Assembly: GCA_022592445.1 (NCBI GenBank)
Contig: JABYQR010000056.1
Location: 110,447-174,446 of the forward strand
Length of the DNA stretch: 64,000 bases
Direction of reading: 5' to 3'
Origin: Cytidiella melzeri
Lineage: Eukaryota; Basidiomycota; Agaricomycetes; Polyporales; Irpicaceae
In this document: positions 56,047 through 64,000 of the stretch, one piece after another
Position numbering within the stretch: the stretch's first letter is position 1
Layout: each line of letters begins with the position of its first letter
Program-made: the position numbers and the translations under genes
The notes under the pieces: model-generated
What the model was told of the DNA's origin: nothing
The model's input: the letters and a program-made list of their open reading frames with translations, nothing else
The model's database searches: none

Positions 56047-59000
56047 ATGTCGCAGGTCACAGCGAGCAAGACCAAGGACCTCAGCTCTCAGACTTTCCTC
56101 ACCTCGCTTGCTACAAACGCTGGCATCCTCTTGGCAGAGCTTCTGCTGTTCATCGTACTAAAACATTGTCTCAGCCGGATTTACGAACACGGACGTATCT
56201 TCCCTCTCCAGAGTACATGCTTCTGTCAAGTTATCTCAATTGCTCGCTGTACAGCTTGTCTGCAGTAAACGTACAGTTGCATTACCTCATGGCTGGTGGA
56301 AATGGCTACTGGCAATTGGTGCAATCCCGACAGGGGACATTGTGTGTATAGCTCAAATTCCTCAAATGACCCTTCATTCATACTGAACTCTTTTGGCAGC
56401 TTTGCAAGAATGTGTTGGATGCGTATATGTTCCTCCGCTTTCTGAGACTTCTCATCATGCTCTTCGCATCAACTGTCATGGATGGCCTGACTAGCCCTTA
56501 TTTTTCGCAATTTACCTCTTGTTTTTATCTGTAAAACTCCGGGCTGCAACCCAGTTGCAATCTCTCTGCACAAACTCCTTTGCACATCTATTAAGCGCCC
56601 GTATAACGTGGCTTAGACGCTCCACACGGTCACATTACTTGCTACTACATCACACTGGCATGTGACTTAGCTTAAGTAAGACCACATGGCTACAAGCACA
56701 TGGCTCAGCCCATAGCTAGGGTTTGACGTCATAGATACTGTCCACATGGGCTCCTTATTGTTCTTTCCCTATTGTTCTCTTTATGGAAGGATGTTCTCAC
56801 AGGGGTGGGAATGGAATACAATAGTTGGTCTCCTTTTAGATAGATTCTCTTACAAGTAGAGTTCTTGGCAAGGTCTAGACAATAGCTATTGTTCTCCTTT
56901 AGGTAGTCCTTTGTTCTTCGTTCACATGGCTTCTTGCAAAGCCTGCCCTCAACATGGTCTGTGCACAGGTCCCTGAAGTCTATATAAGCAGCTGCATGTA
57001 CGCTCCTAGCCCCCATCTCGACCTCTTGGTCTTTACTGGGCTAGGTAAGCAACACCCCTCTTGTACTACGTAGCGGGGAGTATCAATCTAACTTGGTCTT
57101 TACTGGGCTAGCTTTCTGAATAAGTTTGATAGCTGGTGAACACATTGTGCTTCAAGCCTGCCACCACCTCCTCGTCGTCATCCACATCGTGTCCCTGTTT
57201 GTCATGTCGAGCCCTGTCTCCGTGTCATCAACCACGATCTTGACATGCGGCGTGCTGTTACTAGTGGACAGCGCAGGTCTCAAGGACGCTAATTTCAGCG
57301 ACAAGCTATCGAGGCTCAGTTGGGGAAAGTGAGTCACACTGCCATATCCCCTGTCAGACACTGGACTGACAACTTTCTAGCATTCCACAAGACGCTACTA
57401 TCCGATATGCTGCACATGTCACTGTTGTCTGGGTATCGACCTATACGTTCACCTCTACGCGCTTCAATGCTACACAATTGTTTTTACTGATATGACCCTC
57501 AGTGTGGACGCTCTTCATAATTTGTCAAGAACTCAAACACTACGCAGTTGCATGCCAACAATTTCTTATCTCAAATTGCACGCTGTACTTGCCCAAGCAA
57601 GGACTGTCCTGATTACTAGTGTACCACTCGACCTGTGCGACAAGCATGAGCTAAGGCTATGGGCTAGTTTTGTTCCTGGAGGTGTAGAGAATATTTGGAT
57701 TTACCGAGACACAACAGTGCGTCTTCAGTCGCATCCATTTTCCTCTACATGGTAAGAGTAATCTCTCGCTCAGGAGTTGAACCAAGACTATAACAACCAC
57801 CTCAAAGCCTGCGCCAAACTCGAGAAAACAACTTTCAAGCTGATAAGGAGCGTCATCAAGTCGAAAGCCAAACACAACAAGGCTGATAACTCGGCACACA
57901 AAAAAGAGGTGAAGGCGGAGATGAAGAATAAAGGGGGAAGAGACAAGGAGATGGTGAAGGCCAAGCAGGTTTACATCGAACAGGCGCATGGTCAGAACAC
58001 TGAGGATGGTTGCCACTTGTTTCATCCAAAAAATGAAATTCTGATAGACCGACAATCCACGCATGAGCAACAAAGTCCAAGTACCATTGGGCATTCAAGT
58101 GATTTTGAGCAGCCTTCGAACACCTCTGTCAGGCCACTCTGTCAGCAGACTGTCACCAGTGAGTTGGAAGCAGGACGCCTACCGCCTTCTCTGACGGTTT
58201 CCCAGACCCACATCGGCAGCTCTCCATGTCCAACAGAATGCCAGGGGGGAGACTGGTCAGAGGCTCCGTTTATTTTGGAGCAGTACGCGCCGGCTAGGAA
58301 AAGGCCTCACTACCGGCTGGGACTCATGGGTTGGTTTGGAAAGAAAGTTGATACAATCGAGTGGTGCAAGGTACGCTGCAGTTGCATTCTTGATCCCGCA
58401 TTCTCCACACTTGAACACCATTCTCGTTCCTGCGCATGACAAAATTGCTAGGCTCAACAAAAGCATCGACAAAAAGCAGCCGACTCTGCTGCACGGCGAG
58501 ACAAAACCAAGACTGCTAGGCAGTGCTTTCATCCAGTGTAATCTGCAGATGGGTGCACATGTTTTGGCACAGTGTGTGAGCCACCATCAGGTATGTCAGT
58601 CTCTCCTTACCACAGCAGGGCATGGTTTTTAACAAAAATTCCTGCGATGACAGCCTCTGGCAATGTTGGAAAAGTGGTATGAGGTGTCCCCTAAGGATGT
58701 CATATGGGATAATATCGATGTGTGCCTTAGCTCTTGCCCCGGAACGTCATCACAGCTAACATTGTGTCATAGGATGGTGCGTATAAGACCTGTTTTTGAT
58801 ATGTTACCTCTTGCATGGGTAGCATCGTCCTGATCATTGTCTGGTTTGCGCCTGTTGCCTTTGTTGGGACGTTCAATAACGTATCCGCTCTGTGCAAGAA
58901 AGTATTGTAAGTAGCGACCCGCGTTCATGGCAGAGCCAGGAAGACGTCACAATCTCATTTCGACCCCTTCCTTGTTTTCAAGGTGGTTATGCTGGATCAA

Positions 59001-60167
59001 CAATGTGCCCACTCCCTTCCCTGGAATCATTCAGGGTATTCTCCCACTGCTCTTCCTCGCTATTTTGTTTGCAATTTTATCACTGTTGCTCAGAGGTACA
59101 GACATTTCTCATTGACTACACTCCATATGCAACACAGGCTGACAATGAGGTTGTTAGGTCTGGCTTGGTATGAGAACATCCTGCAATGGTCTCTTTTGTC
59201 AATCAGCGTATACATACAAGTGCTACTTCCTCTTTCTTGTCATGTAAGTGTTACATTTGTGTCACGTTTGGGCTATGCTGACTGCTAATCTAGACACAGG
59301 TTTCTAATTGTGACACTCAGCTCTGGTCTTACAAACACTGCCACACAGGTACAATCTCCACGTTAAGATACTCAATCACATTCACTAAGTTACCGCACTC
59401 TACCATGGCACAGATCATAGAGAATCCAACATCAGCAATCTCGGACCTCGTAATCCAACTTCCCGGTACCTCTATTTTTTTCTCACCTGGACGCGTCAGT
59501 CCCCTGCCTATTTGCCCACCTCTCATGATGACCACTGACTCCAAGGATTATGAACATCTACAGTAACATAAGGATTATCTGGTGCAGGAAGTGTGCTTCT
59601 GCAACTGGGTCAGCTCCTTGTGCACTACATGAAGAAGTAGTTCTTGGGTAGGACGCCTAGGCAAGCATACGGCGTAACTTTCTTGATGCCCAAAGTACGT
59701 TGGAATCTCTACTAGTTTTTCACGTATCTTTTGACTAATTTCGCGTACACTGCCCCAGGCTGACTTTGGACTGGTGATGCCCCAGATGTTGTTGTTGGCA
59801 ACTATTGCGCTGGATTACAGTGTTTTGTCGCTGATCATCAACGCACTGGCTACATTGTTGTTTATGTTGTTCTTCTTCTCGTGTAAGTTTTGTGAGTGTG
59901 TTTTGCATTGTGAAGGAGGTACAAGCTAAAGGATGTTTGTCTGCAGGGTTGACATGGGTGTTTGACCAGCCAGATGAGTTTGACACAGGTGGAAAATACG
60001 TGAGTACTTGATCTTTCCACCTTTGGCTGCTGTGTTGATGTTATTGTCTCCTAGTTTCCCATTGCTATCAATTTCACATGTACGTAGCTTAGCTGTCCTG
60101 CACCTCAACAGTGACTGATGGAGATTACAGTTGTCAGAATGTACATTGAACAGATATGCCTTTCCTT
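56047..60167 (+). pseudogene. CSC1/OSCA-like calcium-permeable osmosensitive channel gene (DUF221), broken
   Basis: Starts MSQVTASKTKDLSSQTFLTS with the first membrane segment NAGILLAELLLFIVLKHCL. A one-base loss near 56180 shifts the frame into RTYLPSPEYM. WWKWLLAIGAIPTGDI and LDAYMFLRFLRLLIMLF follow, then solo LTR P5, then TILTCGVLLLVDSAGL and DATIRYAAHVTVVWV. The PHM7 cytosolic domain gives ARTVLITSVPLDLCDKHELR, GGVENIWIYRD, LGLMGWFGKKVDTIEWCK and GSAFIQCNLQMGAHVLAQ. Parts of the 7-TM region follow (PGIIQGILPLL, TPRQAYGVTFLMP near 59660, VFDQPDEFDTGGKYFPIAI near 59960). The Gypsy element cuts it off at 60168. Three independent lesions make it non-functional. Confidence 0.88.
56474..57227 (+). 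mobile_element. Solo LTR P5 inside the CSC1-like gene
   Basis: A 754 bp unit, TGTCATGGATGGCCTG...CTGTCTCCGTGTCA, with perfect 5 bp duplication tcaac (56469-56473, 57228-57232). It lies in an exon just after LIMLFAS. Confidence 0.94.
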
Positions 60168-60470
60168 TGTCATGGATGGCCTGACTAGCCCTTAATTTTC
60201 GCAATTTACCTCTTGTTTTTATCTGTAAAACTCCGGGCTACAACCTAGTTTCAATTCTCTCTGCATAAACTCCTTTGCACGTCTATTAAGCGCCCGTATC
60301 ACGTGGCTTAGACGCTCCACATGGTCACATTACTTGCTACTACGTCACACTGGCATGTGACTTAGCTTAAGTAAGACCACATGGCTACAGACACATGGCT
60401 CAGCCCATAGCTAGGGTTTGACGTCATAGATACCATCCGCATGGGCTCCTTATTGTTCTTTCCTTATTGT

Positions 60471-61206
60471 TGTCGCGGAGCGACTGCTGCTATGCTGATA
60501 ACCCTAGAAAGGGAGTGAAATAGAGAGGAAGGGGGTGGATCTCCAACGACGACAACGAGGTCAAAGTCGATGATGAGCAGGCAAGCAGGCACTGAGGCCG
60601 GATACTGGCAGTGCAAATGACGAAGTTAATAGCATGCTTATACTAGGTTACATTGAGTAACTCACCTGGCAGTGCAAATGACGAAGAGGTCAAGATGCAG
60701 AACCAGGGAGGGTAAGGGGTACTATATATACTGTGTCTGGGTGGTCTGTGCACCAGTTCCCACACTAGGGACTGGAGTAACTGTGGGACTGGAGTAACAA
60801 TAGAACAATAAGGAACCCGGGTAACTGTCAAGGACCGGGGTAACTGTCAAGGACCTGAGTAACTGTCAAGGACCTGAGTAACTGTCAAGGACCAGGGTAC
60901 GTAGAACAATAGAACTAGAACAATACAACAATAGAACAATAAGACCTGGGGGAATCCCTGGGGAATCCCCATCAATGGAAGAGGAACAATAGAACAATAG
61001 CCTAGGTTGATCTGGAACCGCTCCAGACTGAGTCTAGGGTTTGGGTCTGGACTATTGATAAATAAGGCAGGATGTCACGTGACCCAGGTTAGGGTTAGGT
61101 CCGGTAACACTCCTAGCCGGAAAATAAGCGCTCTAGATAGGCGCCTAAGGCTGTAAACTTGTGAAAATATTGGAAAAATCCGGTCTCTGTTGGACTATCC
61201 ATGTCA
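60471..61206 (+). mobile_element. Solo LTR Q4
   Basis: A 736 bp Q copy, TGTCGCGGAGCGACTGC...CTATCCATGTCA, with perfect duplication attgt (60466-60470, 61207-61211). It is nested in U3 of the Gypsy 5' LTR and so is younger than that insertion, or at least than its LTR. Confidence 0.93.
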
Positions 61207-61451
61207 ATTGTTCTCTTTATGGAAGGATGTTCTCACAGGTGTGGGAATGGAATACAATAGTTGGTCTCCTTTTAGATAGATTCTCTCACGGGTAGAGTTC
61301 TTGGCAAGGTCTAGACAATAGCTATTGTTCTCCTTTAGGTAGTTCTTTTGTTCTTCGTTCACATGGCTTCTTGCAAAGCCTGCCCTCAACATGGTCTGTG
61401 CGCAGGTCCCTGAAGTCTATATAAACAGCTACATGTACGCTCCTAGCCCCC

Positions 61452-61461
61452 ATCTCGACCT
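61452..61461 (+). promoter_or_regulatory. Predicted transcript start / self-primer of the Gypsy element
   Basis: ATCTCGACCT begins 34 nt after the first base of the TATA box, where the RNA 5' end is expected. It is the exact reverse complement of AGGTCGAGAT at 61667-61676, two bases past the LTR. The same decamer stands at this place in P1, P2 and P5. Confidence 0.7.
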
Positions 61462-61666
61462 CTTGGTCTTTACTGGGCTAGGTAAGCAACCCCCTCTTGT
61501 ACTACATAGCTGGTAGTCACAATACTAACTTGGTCTTTACTGGGCTAGCTTTCTGAATAAGTTTGATAGCTGGTGAACACATTGTGCTTCACGCCTGCCA
61601 CCACCTCCTTGTCGTCATCCACATCGTGTCCCTTTTTGTCACGTCGAGCCCTGTCTCCGTGTCATT

Positions 61667-61676
61667 AGGTCGAGAT
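61667..61676 (+). promoter_or_regulatory. Primer-binding site, self-priming type
   Basis: AGGTCGAGAT, starting two bases after the 5' LTR end at 61664. It pairs over 10 bp with the predicted 5' end of the element RNA. I see no match to a tRNA 3' end. Confidence 0.7.
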
Positions 61677-61821
61677 CGTTGTGTAAACCCTGGGTCCCCA
61701 TTCCCACCGTTTTAAAAAGTTTATTCCTGTTTGACGAGTACGTCTCCGGTCTTCTCATACCGTTGAGCTACACTTACGTCGTCCGTTTCTACCCCCTGCG
61801 CGTTGTCTAGTGCCTAAGGAC

Positions 61822-62537
61822 ATGCGCCCCGTTTTTCTAAGAACCTCTCTACAACTGAGCCTCAGCTCAAGAGGTCTCTTCCATCATCGTTCCTTGACGC
61901 TCTCGCTGAAAAGCGTAAGAGCGGTCAACCTCATCGCTGGTCTGACAAAGACCTGGTCACCGTCGCGAAGTACGTGTCCAAGAAGCCGCCTGTCAAAGGC
62001 ATCACCCTCACTGTCCCCTCTTACGAGGAAAACCAACAACTTCGCGCTTCTGCCAGAGCATACGGAGAACGCGCCGCTGAAGAACGTGCTCGCACTCTAG
62101 CTGAGCAGCGAACCCACAAGCCAACTCTCTCGGAACGGCTCGCTAAGCTTCCCCTGCCCACTCCCGCTCCCGCTGCACCCAAACCGGTGTTGATAGATTT
62201 CAAGAAGCTATCACCGGTTGACCTTGTCGGCATCTTCAGGCCAAAAATCACCGCCGTCCGCACCCGCCTGCAAGCTCTCACGGAACTTGAAGAACTTCTA
62301 AACCGCGCCAACCCTGACCACCGTCGCGCGCTACTTCACCTTGTCAACAAGGTTAATCGTTTCCTCAACCAAGTCGACGATCTCGCACCTGTCACATCAG
62401 ACCGCGAGTGGCAACTCCTAGACTGGGGTTGCAAAGCAATTGGGAAGGTTTCCTTTAAGCAGCTTCGTAAAAACTACGACAAAGTCCTTGCACAACTTAA
62501 CGTAGTGAATAGTGATAGCTATTTCGAGTGGATTTAG
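61822..62537 (+). CDS. Extra ORF upstream of gag in the Gypsy element
   Basis: The conserved frame reads DALAEKRKSGQPHRWSDKDL, SKKPPVKGITLTVPSYEE, then a charged helix (ARAYGERAAEERARTLAEQR), a Pro-rich hinge and a helical C-terminus (RTRLQALTELEELLNRANP, VNKVNRFLNQVDDL), ending SYFEWI-stop. The only suitable ATG (61822, MRPVF) is in another frame; an extra T in the T5 run near 61832 would join them. Role unknown; it may be a matrix-like or gag-associated protein. Confidence 0.55.
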
Positions 62538-62660
62538 ATAGATCCATAGTTTGCCCATCACGTCGTCCAGTCTTCCTTGTGAAAATTGCATACATTTCTT
62601 CGATTCGAGCATCACCAGACTCCGACCAAAGAAAATCGTCGTCTCATCACCCAAGAAGAC

Positions 62661-63779
62661 ATGGACCCCAACCAGCCCGCTGCCCCTGCTGCTCCAGTTG
62701 CCCCAGTTGCCAACCTGAGTCAGCAGGACGTCCTAAATATGTTGGGTGTCCTGACACAAAAAATGGTAGACCTTACCAATCAGGTGGCTGCACTTGCAGC
62801 TGCACAGGCACCGGCGGTTGCTGCTGCTACCCACGTTTCTCGGGAAAGAAGCATCGTCGAGAAACCAGTCTCCTTTAAGGGGAAAACCTCGTCGGAAGCC
62901 CGGCTCTTCCGCCACGCGTTCATAGTATGGGCGCAAAATCAAGGAAAAGTGTTCTTCCAGCAAGACGCGCAAGGCCAGGTCCGGGTGGACAACAACGGCG
63001 CGAGGATCTTTGATCCTCATAAACTCATCACAAGCGCCCTGTCCTTCATGCAGGAAGACGCAGCTGATTGGGCTCGTCCTCACATCGAGGAGCTAGCCAA
63101 TAGCAAACCAGCATTTGGAAATGACTGGGACACGTTTATCGAGGCCTTCAAGGCAAAGTTTGAGCCTATTGACACGGTCATGGAGGCCAAGACTAAGGTT
63201 ACCGGCATGAAGCAGGGTAACAAGACATTCGCCGCCCACATCTCGGAGTTCGAGACCTGGGCCCCTCGCACTGGCTGGAGCCAGCAGGACCTTTTCGACC
63301 GTCTCAAGTCGAGCTTGAGTACGGAATACCTTCAGCGCGTCTCTTATTTCCAGACCCGCGCCACAACCTACGATGCACTGAAGGACCAGTGCAAGGCAGT
63401 AGATGCTCAGCTGGCCGATCTACGCAACAGCACTGAGAAGGTCATGGTAGACAGTTCTTCGGGACATGGCAAGTCCCACCAGCAAGCGTTCCGCGACCCC
63501 AATGCAATGGAGATCGACGCATCCCGTTTCTCCGCCTCGTTCGACTTGCTCTTTGCGGGTCTGGGCAAACAGGAGATCTTCCAGAAATGGAAGAAGGAGA
63601 TGAGCAAGCGCTGCTCAGTTTGCGGATCTGAGAGTCACAAAAAGAGGGACTCGAAGCACCCCGATGACCCGGTCTGCAACCACTGCGGTGGCACCGGTCA
63701 CTGGGGGGCAGTTTGCCTAAAACGGCTCCAAGGCGTCCCTAAAGACAAAAGGTTGCCGCTACCTCGTCGACATCGTTGA
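62661..63779 (+). CDS. Gypsy gag polyprotein
   Basis: Starts MDPNQPAAPAAPVAPVANLS. It holds a Retrotrans_gag-type capsid region (RLFRHAFIVWAQNQ, WDTFIEAFKAKFEPIDTVME, TGWSQQDLFDRLKSSLSTEY) and a CCHC knuckle CNHCGGTGHWGAVC near residue 340, preceded by a CSVCGSESHKK Cys/His pair. The frame ends PRRHR-stop at 63779. One base more in the A-run near 63747 would continue into KVAATSSTS... and a coiled coil (LKDMLDIQKKQMDEMAAKI) up to about 63906. It packages the element RNA in virus-like particles. Confidence 0.85.
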   Translation: MDPNQPAAPAAPVAPVANLSQQDVLNMLGVLTQKMVDLTNQVAALAAAQAPAVAAATHVSRERSIVEKPVSFKGKTSSEARLFRHAFIVWAQNQGKVFFQQDAQGQVRVDNNGARIFDPHKLITSALSFMQEDAADWARPHIEELANSKPAFGNDWDTFIEAFKAKFEPIDTVMEAKTKVTGMKQGNKTFAAHISEFETWAPRTGWSQQDLFDRLKSSLSTEYLQRVSYFQTRATTYDALKDQCKAVDAQLADLRNSTEKVMVDSSSGHGKSHQQAFRDPNAMEIDASRFSASFDLLFAGLGKQEIFQKWKKEMSKRCSVCGSESHKKRDSKHPDDPVCNHCGGTGHWGAVCLKRLQGVPKDKRLPLPRRHR

Positions 63780-64000
63780 CTACTACTGCAGCCAAGCAAG
63801 ACGCGTCCAACGACAAGGATGCTAAAATTGCTGCGCTCAAGGACATGCTTGACATCCAGAAGAAGCAAATGGATGAGATGGCAGCAAAAATTAATGCGGT
63901 TTTTTGAAGCGGACTCGTGACACAGCCGCAGCTGCGAGTCCCCCAGATACCCTGTCCTTGCCTCCTTCGTCGTCCTCGTCTTCTGCCTCGTCTTCCTCGT

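Larger units (their letters stand above)
60168..61664 (+). repeat. 5' LTR (family P) of the Gypsy element, split by Q4
   Basis: TGTCATGGATGGCCTGACTAGCC... to ...CTGTCTCCGTGTCA. TATA box TATATAAA at 61418-61425; predicted R start at ATCTCGACCT (61452). Solo LTR Q4 sits in U3 upstream of the TATA box. Confidence 0.92.
60168..64000 (+). mobile_element. Ty3/Gypsy retrotransposon, Tf1/sushi-like, 5' part
   Basis: 5' LTR (family P) at 60168-61664, an extra ORF, then gag; pol lies beyond the window. The LTR minus Q4 and its duplication is 756 bp, matching solo P copies. The primer site is self-complementary to the transcript start rather than to a tRNA. The left flank is tcctt, the expected duplication to look for after the 3' LTR. 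It truncates the CSC1-like gene. Confidence 0.9.

Noticed and set aside
1..64000. CRISPR arrays, operons, ribosome-binding sites
   Set aside because: Spliceosomal introns and fungal families show a eukaryotic nuclear genome; the tandem repeats seen lack unique spacers.

Overview
The window is nuclear DNA of a filamentous basidiomycete, most probably an Agaricomycete. Genes are split by many short introns (about 45-85 nt, GT...AG). The intact genes include a Fks1-type 1,3-beta-glucan synthase, a DUF7025-type AAA ATPase and a secreted or anchored EEP-fold hydrolase. The mobile elements are typical fungal ones: Ty3/Gypsy of the self-priming Tf1/sushi kind, Copia with a UBN2-type gag, a LINE with RNase H, and hAT. 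Genus cannot be fixed from the sequence alone.

Layout. 1-14.2 kb is a decayed multi-copy Agaricomycete gene of unknown function (minus strand) split by a five-level nest: gene > element T1 > solo LTR P1 > hAT > {Copia element, solo LTR P2}, with solo LTRs Q1 in the gene and Q3 in T1. Nearly every boundary has a target-site duplication, and subtracting the inner insertions gives consistent element lengths (T about 1.85 kb, P about 755 bp). 14.5-16.5 kb is unrecognised. 16.5-25.7 kb is one decayed LINE (ORF1 with zinc knuckle; ORF2 with endonuclease, RT, RNase H and a C-terminal Cys/His motif), interrupted by a CACTA-type MITE and by element T2, which itself holds solo LTR Q2. 25.7-34 kb is AT-rich, CpG-poor debris: a truncated Copia, two copies of a 553-561 bp element (R), a decayed second copy of the EEP gene, a terminal-inverted-repeat segment holding the first exon of a WLM/Wss1-type protease gene, and a Harbinger-type MITE.

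35.4-50.7 kb is an island of apparently active genes: a coiled-coil, Pro/Ser-rich protein (+), the EEP hydrolase (-), the AAA ATPase (-) and the glucan synthase (-). The last three were modelled exon by exon; every splice phase closes, giving 364, 737 and 1772 residues. They are independent housekeeping or accessory genes, not a pathway cluster.

52.2-64 kb is again mobile DNA: element T3, a version of T that also carries a DUF6532-type gene; a CSC1/OSCA-like channel gene broken by a frameshift, solo LTR P5 and a Gypsy insertion; and the 5' part of that Gypsy element (5' LTR split by solo LTR Q4, an extra ORF, gag), running off the right edge.

The most novel candidates are family T (about 1.85 kb, TG start, TATA box, one 174-codon ORF with a C-x2-C-x10-C-x2-C motif) and its DUF6532-carrying form. 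The clearest mechanistic signals are a self-primer in the Gypsy LTR, a half-tRNA primer site in Copia, and strong CpG-to-TpG/CpA decay in duplicated sequence.
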